Source: Fibrobacter succinogenes (GTDB lineage Bacteria > Fibrobacterota > Fibrobacteria > Fibrobacterales > Fibrobacteraceae). Taken from it: a stretch of DNA of 64,000 bases. The notes beneath the pieces are model-generated. The model was not told the DNA's origin, did not search any database, and saw only the letters and a program-made list of their open reading frames with translations. A program made the position numbers and the translations under genes. This document shows positions 24,125-34,232 of the stretch, piece after piece; position 1 is the first letter of the stretch, and each line of letters starts with the position of its first letter. The stretch lies in the NCBI RefSeq assembly GCF_902779965.1, contig NZ_CACZDK010000010.1:1-64000 (forward strand), in the 5' to 3' direction.

Positions 24125-25267
24125 ATGTCCAAAACGCAAACGCACAACGATAACATCGACAAAGAAGTCAACAGAAATAAAGTCATCGTCAAGACTAGCG
24201 TTGTCGGGATTGTCACTAACGTCATTCTCGCGAGCGTCAAGGCGGTTATCGGCCTTATGGCAAACTCCATTGCCGTCGTTCTCGACGCCGTGAACAACCT
24301 CTCGGACGCGCTTTCATCCATCATTACAATTGTCGGCAACAAGCTCTCGCGGAAATTGCCCAACGAAAAGCACCCGCTCGGATACGGCCGCATTGAATAC
24401 CTGACCGCCATGGTCATCGCCTCCATCGTGATTTACGCGGGCATCACCTCTTGCGTGGAATCCGTCAAGAAAATCATCCACCCCGAAGCAGCCGACTACT
24501 CCACCGTTTCGCTTGTCATCATCGCCATAGCCGTGGTCGTGAAAGTCGTCCTCGGGCGTTACGTGAAATCGCAAGGCGAACGCGTGAATTCCGGTTCGCT
24601 CATCGCCTCCGGCTCCGATGCTCTCTTTGACGCCATCCTCTCCCTTTCCGTTCTCGCCTCGGCACTCATCTTCATTTTCACGGGACTCTCGCTTGAAGCC
24701 TACGTCGGCGTTCTGATTTCCATCTTCATCGTCAAAGCAGGCTTTGAAATGTTGAAGGATACCGTCAGCGACTTGCTCGGCAAGAAAAATGATAACGAAC
24801 TTACCAAGCAAATCAAGAGCCTCATCCGCAGCGAAGAAGGCATCCACGGTGCATACGATCTCGTCATCAATGATTACGGCCCCGAAAAGAAGCTCGCCTC
24901 CGTGCACGTGGAACTCCCCGATACCATGACCGTTGCCGACCTGGATTCTCTCACGCGCAAAATTGAAAAAAAGGTCTATCGCGAAACAGGCGTCATCCTC
25001 ACCGCCATCGGCGTTTACTCTTATAATACCAAGGACGACGAAGCCGCCAAAATCCGCGACACAATTTCAAACAAAATCAAGTCTCACGATTGGGCACTCC
25101 AGATGCACGGTTTTTACGTGGATATCGAAGCCAAAGAAATGCGCTTTGACGTGGTCATTAAATTCGGCGTGGACGCCCAGGAAGCTCTCGATACAATAAA
25201 GAGCGAAGCGGCGCTGCTCTACCCCGACTACAAGATACAGGTTTCACCCGATATCGATTTGGGATAA
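24125..25267 (+). CDS. Cation diffusion facilitator (CDF) metal exporter
   Basis: The 380-residue inner-membrane antiporter has about six helices in the first 230 residues and a cytoplasmic ferredoxin-like domain (about 230-310). TM2 carries SIAVVLDAVNNLSDALSS and TM5 SGSDALFDAILS. The transport site therefore looks like Asp/Asn plus Ser/Asp rather than the HxxxD pairs of typical zinc exporters, so manganese or iron is possible; this alignment is by eye. LGYGRIEYL after TM2 is a family hallmark. The C-terminal 70 residues are an extra domain. The ATG has a GAAGGGAGA site. Confidence 0.85.
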   Translation: MSKTQTHNDNIDKEVNRNKVIVKTSVVGIVTNVILASVKAVIGLMANSIAVVLDAVNNLSDALSSIITIVGNKLSRKLPNEKHPLGYGRIEYLTAMVIASIVIYAGITSCVESVKKIIHPEAADYSTVSLVIIAIAVVVKVVLGRYVKSQGERVNSGSLIASGSDALFDAILSLSVLASALIFIFTGLSLEAYVGVLISIFIVKAGFEMLKDTVSDLLGKKNDNELTKQIKSLIRSEEGIHGAYDLVINDYGPEKKLASVHVELPDTMTVADLDSLTRKIEKKVYRETGVILTAIGVYSYNTKDDEAAKIRDTISNKIKSHDWALQMHGFYVDIEAKEMRFDVVIKFGVDAQEALDTIKSEAALLYPDYKIQVSPDIDLG

Positions 25268-25338
25268 TATTCAAGTTTTACTGAATCCTTCACCCATAAA
25301 GGGTTCAGGATGACATTGCAAATTGTTATATTTGCGGC

Positions 25339-25665
25339 ATGACTCACAAAAACTCATTGGCACGAGTTGTCCTTTTTATTTTTGTCGGCCTGATTTTGGG
25401 CGGCATCATGAGCGAAGCTCTCGGAGCTTTGTTTGGCGAACTCGGAGTGCTATTAAACGCTGGCGGCTACGATAACAGTGTTCATCACGTTTTTACAGAG
25501 GCTGCCGATTTCAGTATCGGTTTTTCTGGCGATACACCGCAGCCCGTCGTCATTGATTTGTACCTTGTCAAATTTGCGCTTGGATTCGGCATCAAAGTGA
25601 ACTTTTTGAGTGCAATTGGCATGTTCATCGCTCTTTACATCATGAAATGGTCCGGAGAAAGATAA
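25339..25665 (+). CDS. DUF4321-like small membrane protein
   Basis: The 108-residue product has two hydrophobic segments (about 8-35, VVLFIFVGLILGGIMSEALG, and about 78-100, KFALGFGIKVNFLSAIGMFIALY). The short length and FVGLILGGI followed by a late KVNFLSAIG segment suggest DUF4321, a family of unknown function. It overlaps gatA (TAATG) and is probably co-expressed with it. A TCATCCTGA-type repeat (about 25287-25316) lies upstream. Confidence 0.65.
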   Translation: MTHKNSLARVVLFIFVGLILGGIMSEALGALFGELGVLLNAGGYDNSVHHVFTEAADFSIGFSGDTPQPVVIDLYLVKFALGFGIKVNFLSAIGMFIALYIMKWSGER

Positions 25666-27083
25666 TGCAGACTATTCAGGAACTTCAGGCTCAGCTTGCT
25701 AACGGCAGCACCACTGCCGAAAAGCTCGCACAGGCTTCCCTCGAAAAAATTGAATCTACAAAGAATTTAAACGCCTATATTTCGGTGCTGAACGACCGCG
25801 CTCTCGAACGCGCTAAGGAAAGCGACAAGCGCCGCGCCGAAGGCAAGTCTCTGGGCGCCCTCGATGGCATCCCGGTTGCCGTGAAGGACAACATGTGCTT
25901 GACCGGCACTCGCACCACGGCCGCATCCAAGATTCTCGACAACTTCGTTGCTCCATACACCGCAACGGCACTTGAAAAGCTTGAAGCTGCAGGCGCCATC
26001 ATCGTCGGCAAGACGAACATGGACGAATTCGCCATGGGTTCCAGCAACGAAACCTCTTACTACGGCCCGGTCAAGAATCCGCTCGACGAATCCCGCGTTC
26101 CGGGTGGTTCCTCGGGTGGTTCCGCAGTCGCCGTTGCCTCTGGCACGGTTCCCTGCGCTCTCGGTTCTGACACGGGTGGATCTATTCGCCAGCCGGCAGC
26201 CTGCACGGGCGTCGTCGGTTTGAAGCCGACCTACGGCCGCGTTTCCCGTTACGGCCTCCTCGCCTACGCAAGCTCTCTCGACCAGATTGGTCCGTTCGGT
26301 GCAACCGTTCGTGACTGCGCAACACTCCTCGGTGCCATCTGCGGCATTGACCCGCACGACAACACCACGAGCACTCGCCCGACCGAAGACTTTACCGCAA
26401 AGCTCGGCACTGGCGTTAAAGGCAAGGTCATCGGCGTTCCGAAGGAATACTTTGGCGAAGGCCTCGATGCAGAATGCAAAGCTGCCATCGAAAACATGCT
26501 GAAGAAGATGGAAGCCGAAGGCGCCACGATCAAGGAAGTGAGCCTCCCGCACATCAGCTACGCCGTGTCCAGCTACTACATCATTGCAACAGCAGAAGCA
26601 AGCTCCAACCTCAGCCGCTACGACGGCGTGCGTTACGGCTACCGCAGCGCTGAAGCCCGCAAACTTTTCGACCTTTACGCCAAGTCCCGCAGCGAAGGTT
26701 TCGGCAAAGAAGTGCAACGCCGCATCCTCCTCGGAAGCTACGTTCTCTCCGCCGGTTTCTATGACGCTTACTACGTGCAGGCCCAGAAGGTTCGCCGCCT
26801 CATTACAGACGACTTCACCGAAGCCTTCAAGACCTGCGACGTGATTGCAAGCCCGACGATGCCGGGTCTCCCGCTCAAGTGCGGCATGAACGAATCTGAT
26901 CCGATGGCCGTTTACCTCTCCGACATCTACACCGTGAGCTTGAACCTCGCCGGTCTCCCGGGCGTGAGCGTTCCGTGCGGTATGGCAGGCGGCCTCCCGG
27001 TTGGCCTCCAGTGGATTGGCAAGCCGTTCCAGGAAGCAGACTTGCTCGCCGTCGCCGAAGCAACGGAAAAGCTTGCCAAGTGA
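25665..27083 (+). CDS. gatA: Asp-tRNA(Asn)/Glu-tRNA(Gln) amidotransferase subunit A
   Basis: The 472-residue glutaminase subunit of GatCAB supplies ammonia to convert Glu-tRNA(Gln) or Asp-tRNA(Asn). Amidase signature residues are the Lys in IPVAVKDNM, PGGSSGGSAVAVASG and the nucleophile region GSDTGGSIRQPA. The length matches GatA. The ATG at 25665 overlaps the DUF4321 stop by one base; upstream in-frame codons belong to that gene. gatB and gatC are not in the window. A tRNA-Gln gene lies 8 kb away, with no direct link implied. Confidence 0.96.
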   Translation: MQTIQELQAQLANGSTTAEKLAQASLEKIESTKNLNAYISVLNDRALERAKESDKRRAEGKSLGALDGIPVAVKDNMCLTGTRTTAASKILDNFVAPYTATALEKLEAAGAIIVGKTNMDEFAMGSSNETSYYGPVKNPLDESRVPGGSSGGSAVAVASGTVPCALGSDTGGSIRQPAACTGVVGLKPTYGRVSRYGLLAYASSLDQIGPFGATVRDCATLLGAICGIDPHDNTTSTRPTEDFTAKLGTGVKGKVIGVPKEYFGEGLDAECKAAIENMLKKMEAEGATIKEVSLPHISYAVSSYYIIATAEASSNLSRYDGVRYGYRSAEARKLFDLYAKSRSEGFGKEVQRRILLGSYVLSAGFYDAYYVQAQKVRRLITDDFTEAFKTCDVIASPTMPGLPLKCGMNESDPMAVYLSDIYTVSLNLAGLPGVSVPCGMAGGLPVGLQWIGKPFQEADLLAVAEATEKLAK

Positions 27084-27180
27084 GTGTCGCGCAGTCAAGT
27101 TTACTTGGCTGTATGACCGAACGCAGCAGCGGACGCCGAAGGCGTCAACGCTTGAACAAGTAAAAGTCGCGTTTCAGAAG
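27084..27180. repeat. Structured intergenic element after gatA
   Basis: It contains GACGCC-GAA-GGCGTC and the inverted pair TTTACTTG / CAAGTAAA about 50 bases apart. CAAGTTTACTTG also occurs near 36290. No coding content is seen. Confidence 0.45.
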
Positions 27181-27190
27181 TCGCGCATGA

Positions 27191-27219
27191 CGCCCTTCAG
27201 GGCGCCGTTTTTATTTTTT
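27191..27219 (+). terminator. Intrinsic terminator of the DUF4321-gatA unit
   Basis: CGCCC-TTCA-GGGCG is followed by GCC and a T-rich tract. It lies about 110 bases after gatA. Confidence 0.7.
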
Positions 27220-27242
27220 GCACAATTCTTAAATCGAGCGAA

Positions 27243-27995
27243 CTAATCCCAGACGCTCTTCTTTGGAGCGTTCTTACGAGGCGTTGTCGCTCTATGCTCT
27301 TTCCAATTTGCTTCTGCACGTACAGAACAATAGGCACATTCAAGAACGGGAGTATCCTCGAACAATTTTTTAACGACAATTTCCATAAGGTTTTCCCAGT
27401 TGGATCTTGAAACTCCAAAAGCATATTCTTCAAGAGCGCTCAATGTACCATAGCCTAGACGTTCGTGAGTTTTGCCATCATAAAAACCATAGTTTCCCAC
27501 CATCGTCAAGATGCCTTCGTGCAGCAAGAAGCCAAGCAAGCCCAATCCTCCACCTGTAAGCATAGAATTAATCTGAATGGAATCGACAAATAAATAGACA
27601 TCAGCATCAGGCAAAGCAAGGCGTTCATCATCGATAGCAAATACATCCCTGTTGTTTATCATCACTCCAGATTCACCCATATAAAAATTATTTGCACCCG
27701 AAATCCCCAACGGATAAGCCACAACAGAAACATGCATCCGAGAATGATCGTTAAGGTTTTCAGCCTTAGCCTCAATGTTTCTCTTTAATCCTGCAGACAT
27801 CCACACAGGGAACGAATTGACATACTCCGGCAAGTCATCCTCAACATCGTCCGAATTAGCAACAACCGGATTTGTATAAATCACAGCGATTGTCGCCGGG
27901 CGCCAATTCCAATTTTCGGAAATAACAACCCTCGGGGTACATCCTGTCAAAAACAACAAAAACAAAACCCCAAGAATAAATTTCATTCTATTCAT
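27243..27995 (-). CDS. Lipoprotein, paralogue of the 29159 gene, unknown function
   Basis: The 250-residue product has lipobox FLTGC near residue 19. It is clearly related to the lipoprotein at 29159-29809: both have an IYTNPV or VYTVPV strand, a long acidic loop followed by a Pro-Trp-type segment, and a DADVYLFVDSIQI or SAEVYLIYDNFKF strand, then a GNYGFYDGKTHERLGYG-like segment. No catalytic motif is seen and no named family is recognised. The start at 27995 has an AAAGGAG site. The two paralogues flank the expansin gene. Confidence 0.65.
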   Translation of the reverse strand: MNRMKFILGVLFLLFLTGCTPRVVISENWNWRPATIAVIYTNPVVANSDDVEDDLPEYVNSFPVWMSAGLKRNIEAKAENLNDHSRMHVSVVAYPLGISGANNFYMGESGVMINNRDVFAIDDERLALPDADVYLFVDSIQINSMLTGGGLGLLGFLLHEGILTMVGNYGFYDGKTHERLGYGTLSALEEYAFGVSRSNWENLMEIVVKKLFEDTPVLECAYCSVRAEANWKEHRATTPRKNAPKKSVWD

Positions 27996-28060
27996 GCCAA
28001 CTCCTTTTTGAATAAAGCCCAATCACTCAATTTTGTTTAGGCGTAACATTAAATACAAAC

Positions 28061-29074
28061 TTATTGTTTCCGATGTTCGTAGAGATAAAGGTTCGCTTCG
28101 GGGACAGTAAGTTCCGAGCCTTTGATAATCCACTCGTCATCAGTACCAGTTCGGTACGTCACTACAACGCGATAGCGGAGATCCGTCTTAAGAACATCCA
28201 CAGGGACCGTCCAGAAGTTTTCCGTCCCGACAACCATTTCAAGCATGTAAATATCATCGGTTTCCACCCCGTGAATCTTAATTTTCTTGACCATATCCTT
28301 GGGATTTCGCACTTGGATAATGCTCCAATATTCGCTCGCGCCTTCTTTGACCCAAATCGACGTAGAGTCCCCCCACACGCCTTCGACGCCTTCACAGCTC
28401 ACGAATTCCCATTCGCCGTAATAGCGCCCGACTTGAATTCCCATGATATCACTAGCAGGGGCTCCGCCCAAATCCACACCGCAGTTTGCATCCGGGCAAC
28501 GGTCGGTAATACGCACGGTCACCTCTTTCCAACCATCCGGCGTTTTGGCTTTCACATGAACACAGCCGCCACAAGCAGCGCCACCATCCCACGGGCCCTT
28601 ATCATCGCCCGGAGAGACATTCACATGGATTGCCGCATAATACTGGATATTCGTCTGTCCGTAATTGCAGGCGCCACCGAGACTCGTCTCTTTTGCCGTA
28701 ATGCTCCCGTAAGTCGTTACAGAGCCTTTGCCGCCATTTTCTACAAGTATCGGATCTGCAGCCGTATAGCTATCGCAGTTCGTGCAAACACCACTGTCCG
28801 ACGACTCCGCAGAAATTTGCACTGAGGACGATGATGGCGCAGCATTTTCAGAACTACTCGAAGAGGATTCCGCAGGCTTTTTTGCGGAACTGCTCACAAC
28901 AACTTCAGAACTTGAGCTAACTTTCGCAGAACTCGACTGCACGACCGATGAACTACTAGACGGATCCTCGCCCGCCGCCAGCGAACCATCCGAATCGCCA
29001 CAAGCCCAGAACACAAGCGAGCTAGCCAAAACAGCCGCCGGAACAAAGCCAAAAACAAACTTACGCAAATTCAT
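28061..29074 (-). CDS. Bacterial expansin-like lipoprotein
   Basis: The 337-residue product has lipobox FWAC (Cys25), a poly-Ser linker to about residue 95, then a double-psi beta-barrel (GSVTTYG, GGACNYG, YYAAIHVN, CGGCVHV, RITDRCPDANCG with the key Asp, VDLGGAPASDIMG) followed by an expansin C-terminal beta-sandwich of the CBM63 type (about 235-335, with YWSIIQVRN). Expansins loosen cellulose-matrix contacts without hydrolysis. Membrane or surface anchoring through a lipid and Ser linker is unusual for expansins, which are mostly freely secreted. The start at 29074 has a GAGG site and opens the signal peptide. Confidence 0.87.
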   Translation of the reverse strand: MNLRKFVFGFVPAAVLASSLVFWACGDSDGSLAAGEDPSSSSSVVQSSSAKVSSSSEVVVSSSAKKPAESSSSSSENAAPSSSSVQISAESSDSGVCTNCDSYTAADPILVENGGKGSVTTYGSITAKETSLGGACNYGQTNIQYYAAIHVNVSPGDDKGPWDGGAACGGCVHVKAKTPDGWKEVTVRITDRCPDANCGVDLGGAPASDIMGIQVGRYYGEWEFVSCEGVEGVWGDSTSIWVKEGASEYWSIIQVRNPKDMVKKIKIHGVETDDIYMLEMVVGTENFWTVPVDVLKTDLRYRVVVTYRTGTDDEWIIKGSELTVPEANLYLYEHRKQ

Positions 29075-29122
29075 AAAATTCCAACCTCGCCGAAGTGCCC
29101 TCAGCACACATTTAATATACAT

Positions 29123-29150
29123 CAAAAAACGCAGCCTAGAAAAGCTGCGT
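29123..29150 (-). terminator. Intrinsic terminator downstream of the 29159 lipoprotein gene
   Basis: On the minus strand ACGCAGC pairs with GCTGCGT around an 8-base loop, followed by a T run. It separates this gene from the expansin gene, so the two are distinct transcripts. Confidence 0.8.
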
Positions 29151-29158
29151 CATCATTA

Positions 29159-29809
29159 TTAGTACTGCGCTACCGGCGTTTTTTCAATCGAATGCATCAC
29201 TAAATCACGTAAAGCATTTTGCCAATCGTGCTCGAAAGCTTTATCCTCGGCACAGCCGCTTTCTTCTAGGAAACCATAATCCAACAGTTTTCCATTCTTT
29301 GCGTCATAATACGCATACGAAGCAGAAATTTTCACACAGCCATGAGAACTACCAGTCGTTACACCAACCATCATACCGCCACCCATTCCAAAGCTCGGTC
29401 CAGCAGCACCAGGAACAAAGTTCGTGTACGGTTCAAATTTGAAATTATCATAAATCAAATAAACTTCGGCACTATCCGACATCGAATTCAACTTGGGAAC
29501 CAGAATACTATCGCCATCGGCTTCCTGTTTGGAATAAGAAACAAGATCCTTCGAAACTTCATTCAACTTGTAATGAGAGGCCGCATTGAACTTAAGCGTA
29601 TTGTCCACATTACTCCAAATCCAGGGGGATAACGTTTTCATGCTTTCGGGCAATTCAATGGAATCAGGAATAACAGGAACCGTATAAACGACCTGCAACA
29701 TCGAAGGCTTCGCCGTCCACGATGGGTCTTTATGTTGTCTTGAATTATAGCAGCCCACAAAAGCGAAACCAATCAAGGCTAGAATCAAAAAAGTTTTTGT
29801 AATTCTCAT
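29159..29809 (-). CDS. Lipoprotein, paralogue of the 27243 gene
   Basis: The 216-residue product has lipobox FVGC near residue 19. Shared landmarks with the 27243 protein are VVYTVPVIPDS, the PWIWSNVDNTL region, SAEVYLIYDNFKF and SYAYYDAKNGKLLDYG. The Gly/Met-rich GPSFGMGGGMMVG segment corresponds to the Gly/Leu-rich GGGLGLLGFLL of the paralogue and might insert in a membrane. No function can be assigned. The start at the codon opening MRITKTF has AAGGAG upstream. A terminator follows immediately. Confidence 0.65.
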   Translation of the reverse strand: MRITKTFLILALIGFAFVGCYNSRQHKDPSWTAKPSMLQVVYTVPVIPDSIELPESMKTLSPWIWSNVDNTLKFNAASHYKLNEVSKDLVSYSKQEADGDSILVPKLNSMSDSAEVYLIYDNFKFEPYTNFVPGAAGPSFGMGGGMMVGVTTGSSHGCVKISASYAYYDAKNGKLLDYGFLEESGCAEDKAFEHDWQNALRDLVMHSIEKTPVAQY

Positions 29810-29848
29810 TTTCAACTCCTTCTTAAAATTTTTTGTTGAGGGAAATAT

Positions 29849-29883
29849 AAAAAAAATCCGGCATGCTTTTTGCACACCGGATT
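29849..29883 (-). terminator. Intrinsic terminator of guaB
   Basis: On the minus strand AATCCGG pairs with CCGGATT (extra GTGC/GCAT-type pairing inside), followed by eight T. It lies about 95 bases after the guaB stop. Confidence 0.8.
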
Positions 29884-29976
29884 GAAATTTTTGAAAAGGG
29901 AATCCAGCCCTTCGAACCGAGCAAACAGTCCTAAGTGAAAGATGCAGGATGAAACATCCTACCGTCTACTTCCGAC

Positions 29977-31482
<1,506 letters not shown>

Positions 31483-31533
31483 CTAGCTCCAAACCGCTAG
31501 AAATGTGTAAAAAAGTGGTTATTCGTTAGCATT

Positions 31534-31556
31534 TTAAAAAGGGGGAAGCCTCCCCC
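31534..31556 (-). terminator. Intrinsic terminator of the pth operon
   Basis: On the minus strand GGGGGA-GGCT-TCCCCC is followed by five T. It is preceded by about 65 bases of GC-rich DNA after the pth stop. Confidence 0.8.
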
Positions 31557-31621
31557 TGGTTCGCACTACGTCGCTCTCCACCCCTTCGAACGGGCGCTCA
31601 GTCGCCGCCCCGTAACGCCCC
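31557..31621 (-). other. GC-rich structured 3' element between pth and its terminator
   Basis: The minus strand contains GGGGCGTTACGGGGCGGCG, GACTGAGCGCCCGTTCGAA and GGGTGGAGAGCGACG. It is much richer in G and C than its surroundings and has no reading frame. It may be a dispersed repeat or a structured 3' UTR; I cannot tell which. Confidence 0.4.
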
Positions 31622-31623
31622 GG

Positions 31624-32178
31624 CTACTTTCCGTTATAGCGTTCCATACACTTTTCGATGCCTAGCTTAAAATAGCATTCCACAAGCGCTGGGACCTTTG
31701 CAATCGCTTCGTCAAACTTCGGACGATCTTCGGGCGGGAACTTCGCCAGCACCCAATTGCTCAAATCAAATTTCGGCGGGCACTTGCCCACGCCAAAGCG
31801 GATACGCGGGAACTTGTCGCCCACATGCTCGATGATGTTGCGCAGCCCATTCTGGCCACCATGACTACCATTTGCACGGCAACGAATGCGGCCTACATCC
31901 AAATTAATATCGTCGCTAAACACGAGCAAGTGATCGACTTTGACCTTGTACCATGTCATCAGAGCCTGCACCGCTTCACCAGACAAATTCATGTAAGTTT
32001 GCGGTTTTACGAGGAGACATTCCTCTCCCGCAATGTTCACCTTCATGGTGAGCGCCTTGTGTTCGCTTTTCCAGTCCTTGCTAGAATCAGCGAGCTTTTC
32101 GACCGCCATAAAGCCAGCGTTATGATGCGTGTTAGAATACTGCGTTCCAGGATTCCCGAGACCAACAATAAGATACAT
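31624..32178 (-). CDS. pth: Peptidyl-tRNA hydrolase
   Basis: The 184-residue enzyme recycles peptidyl-tRNAs that drop off the ribosome. Motifs are LIVGLGNPG at the N-terminus, YSNTHHNAGF with catalytic His19, LVKPQTYMNLSG, VFSDDINLDVGRIR and GSHGGQNGLRNI. The length is typical. It is the last gene of a minus-strand run that starts at bL25; a terminator follows. The start is the ATG that opens the conserved MYLIVGLGNPG. Confidence 0.96.
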   Translation of the reverse strand: MYLIVGLGNPGTQYSNTHHNAGFMAVEKLADSSKDWKSEHKALTMKVNIAGEECLLVKPQTYMNLSGEAVQALMTWYKVKVDHLLVFSDDINLDVGRIRCRANGSHGGQNGLRNIIEHVGDKFPRIRFGVGKCPPKFDLSNWVLAKFPPEDRPKFDEAIAKVPALVECYFKLGIEKCMERYNGK

Positions 32179-32208
32179 GACAAGACCTATACGTTTTTAA
32201 CTTATACG

Positions 32209-32760
32209 TTACTTAGCCCAAAGAACCTTCGGCCAGTCGTTGCCTTCTTCGCCAAGCATAAACAACGGCTTCATTTTCGAATCGAGCACAATCGTACGCG
32301 GCAAGCTGATTTCTTCATTTTCCTTGACGAGCCCAAACCCTTCCGTAAGGCGCTTAAACGGGTCGATTACAACAGTAAATACAGAAGCATTCAGCTTTTG
32401 GATCCATTTTTTTATGGATTCTTCATTTCGTTCGCCAATGTTCACAAGCACAACAGAAACTTTGTTCTTATTGAGCTCATCTACATTTTCGACCAAGCGC
32501 TTGATTCCCGCCCTGCAAGGGAGGCACCACGTTGCAAAATAGACCAGCGCTGTACGATCGCTCTTTTTCGCAATCTTTTCTAGATGTGTACGCGTAAACG
32601 GCACCAAGCTTTCTGAAAATTCACGAACGGCAAACCACGGCAACGAATCCGAAATGGCAGTCGGCAATTTCATCTTCTGCGATTTTTCAGGCAATGAAGC
32701 CGGAGCGGCAAAAGAAAACGACACCGCCAAAAACGCGACAAAAAGCAAAACGCGGATCAT
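32209..32760 (-). CDS. Thioredoxin-like protein (TlpA/ResA type), exported
   Basis: The 183-residue product has a signal peptide ending near SFA (residue 18), then a thioredoxin fold with ALVYFATWCLPCRAGIKRL: redox motif CLPC near residue 98. LPRTIVLDSKMKPLF carries the cis-Pro region. It probably reduces or rearranges disulphides, or aids cytochrome maturation, in the periplasm. Its ATG overlaps the stop of the lipoprotein gene upstream (ATGA), so translation is coupled. Confidence 0.82.
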   Translation of the reverse strand: MIRVLLFVAFLAVSFSFAAPASLPEKSQKMKLPTAISDSLPWFAVREFSESLVPFTRTHLEKIAKKSDRTALVYFATWCLPCRAGIKRLVENVDELNKNKVSVVLVNIGERNEESIKKWIQKLNASVFTVVIDPFKRLTEGFGLVKENEEISLPRTIVLDSKMKPLFMLGEEGNDWPKVLWAK

Positions 32761-33914
32761 TTAAGTCTCCACTTGTCCAATTCTAAAATCCACTCTTCGA
32801 ACCAATAGCCTTTAGCCACATTTTCATTCAAACGTTCCTGTGCTTCCTTGGCATCATAACGACCGTTTCCCTTGACTTTTGCATTGATGGTAAAGTACGA
32901 TTCTCCATTACAACTCGAACCACTCAGGCTCAAGTTCGAAGAGCACGAAACACCAAGGCTCTTTTCAACACATTCTGCAGGCGAAACGCTCAACTTCAAC
33001 AAAAGGCCGTTCGAGCAAGTCGCATTTCGCACCGGATACTTTGCCGAGATGCGTTCGAATACCAGGCGACGTTGCGAAGCCGTTGCATCGGAGCCGTTTT
33101 CATCTTGATAATAAAAAGCATACTGCGAACGGAAATCGTTGTACTTCAGCTGTGCAGAATCAAAGGCAGCCTTTACATCGCGACCAACATCCACTCCAAG
33201 TCCATGAAGAACATCTTCGACAGCCAGCGTACGCACATAAATTTCGCGGGCCGTTATAAACGCCTTGTTCTTAACAATCGGATGATTCTGCTCTTCAAAA
33301 GTCTTGAGGGCAAGCATTACGGAATCCTGCATGAGCGCAGCTTCCTTGACAAACGGCCTTGCCGCATCAGAGCGTTGCATACAAGCAATCACGCCATACT
33401 TTCCAGACTGCGTCAACGTCGCGATAGGCTTTGCATCCTGAGCATTTTGCAAGCGCGTAATCACTTGCGTTTTCGCCTCGAACGAAGACGTCAACGTTTC
33501 ATTGCCCGAAGCATCCACATTCGCCTGTCGAGTTTGTTCCGTCTGCGCAATAACGACAGACTGGATTTTAGCCGAAATTTCCTTTTGCGCAATCACTAAT
33601 GCGGCATTCGCATCAGTTGCAATTCCCATGCCACGCAAATCATCCGCATTCGGGCAAGCATAAGTCTGAAGCAAATCAGAAAGCGGCACTTGAGATTCAG
33701 CAGAAATCACCGTTTCTGCCTTTGAGGCGCTTTCCTGCGCTTCACCTTTTTGCAAAGAAGCCGTGGACTGAGCCGGCTCCATCTCGTCATAGGCATGCGA
33801 TGCTCTCGCACGAATATCATCGGCATTCACGCTACGTTTGGCAGCAGATTCACTCCCCGCACAACCCAAAAGCATAACAAGACTGCCACAAAACAGTAAC
33901 TTTAAGGATTTCAT
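32757..33914 (-). CDS. LPP20-like lipoprotein
   Basis: The 385-residue product has lipobox MLLGC near residue 18 and a disordered stretch to about residue 75. A segment (NAALVIAQKEISAKIQSVVIAQTEQ) resembles LPP20-type lipoprotein domains that decorate the outer membrane, and a C-terminal part with several Cys (ATCSNGLLL, ECVEKSLGVSCSS, SSCNGESYF) may form disulphides, which would fit the co-expressed thioredoxin-like protein. Its first 50 residues are a close copy of the 53-residue lipoprotein just upstream. Function unknown. Confidence 0.65.
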   Translation of the reverse strand: MKSLKLLFCGSLVMLLGCAGSESAAKRSVNADDIRARASHAYDEMEPAQSTASLQKGEAQESASKAETVISAESQVPLSDLLQTYACPNADDLRGMGIATDANAALVIAQKEISAKIQSVVIAQTEQTRQANVDASGNETLTSSFEAKTQVITRLQNAQDAKPIATLTQSGKYGVIACMQRSDAARPFVKEAALMQDSVMLALKTFEEQNHPIVKNKAFITAREIYVRTLAVEDVLHGLGVDVGRDVKAAFDSAQLKYNDFRSQYAFYYQDENGSDATASQRRLVFERISAKYPVRNATCSNGLLLKLSVSPAECVEKSLGVSCSSNLSLSGSSCNGESYFTINAKVKGNGRYDAKEAQERLNENVAKGYWFEEWILELDKWRLK

Positions 33915-33942
33915 GCCGATAAATATAAATTTTTACAGACGC

Positions 33943-34104
33943 TTAGTGGTTCACCTGTACTGTATCAAGTTCACTGTACGCCTTAGCAGCATTCGCACGA
34001 ATTTCATCCGTGTTTACGCTACGCTGTTGAGCAGGCGGTTCGGAACTAGCACAACCGATAAACGCAAGGAGTCCTATACAGAAAAGAATTTTCAAAGTTT
34101 TCAT
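33943..34104 (-). CDS. Mini-lipoprotein, 53 residues, copy of the next gene's N-terminus
   Basis: A short lipoprotein with lipobox FIGC (Cys18) and RSVNTDEIRANAAKAYSELD, which parallels RSVNADDIRARASHAYDEME in the downstream 385-residue protein. It ends soon after this, at QVNH. It may be a real small envelope protein or a decayed duplicate of its neighbour; intact signal and lipobox favour expression. There is no strong ribosome binding site at the ATG (34104). Confidence 0.6.
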   Translation of the reverse strand: MKTLKILFCIGLLAFIGCASSEPPAQQRSVNTDEIRANAAKAYSELDTVQVNH

Positions 34105-34172
34105 GTATAGGAATATAGCATTTTTGATGGCGAATAGACCACCCATTCTTTACTTCACGTTCACGCGTTTAT

Positions 34173-34203
34173 AAAAAAGACCTGCCCCAATCAGGACAGG
34201 CCT
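34173..34203 (-). terminator. Intrinsic terminator of the bL25 gene
   Basis: On the minus strand GGCCTGTCC pairs (two G-U) with GGGCAGGTC around TGATTG, followed by six T. Confidence 0.75.
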
Positions 34204-34232
34204 CAAATTCGCTTTTTAGCTTGGTGCCAAAA

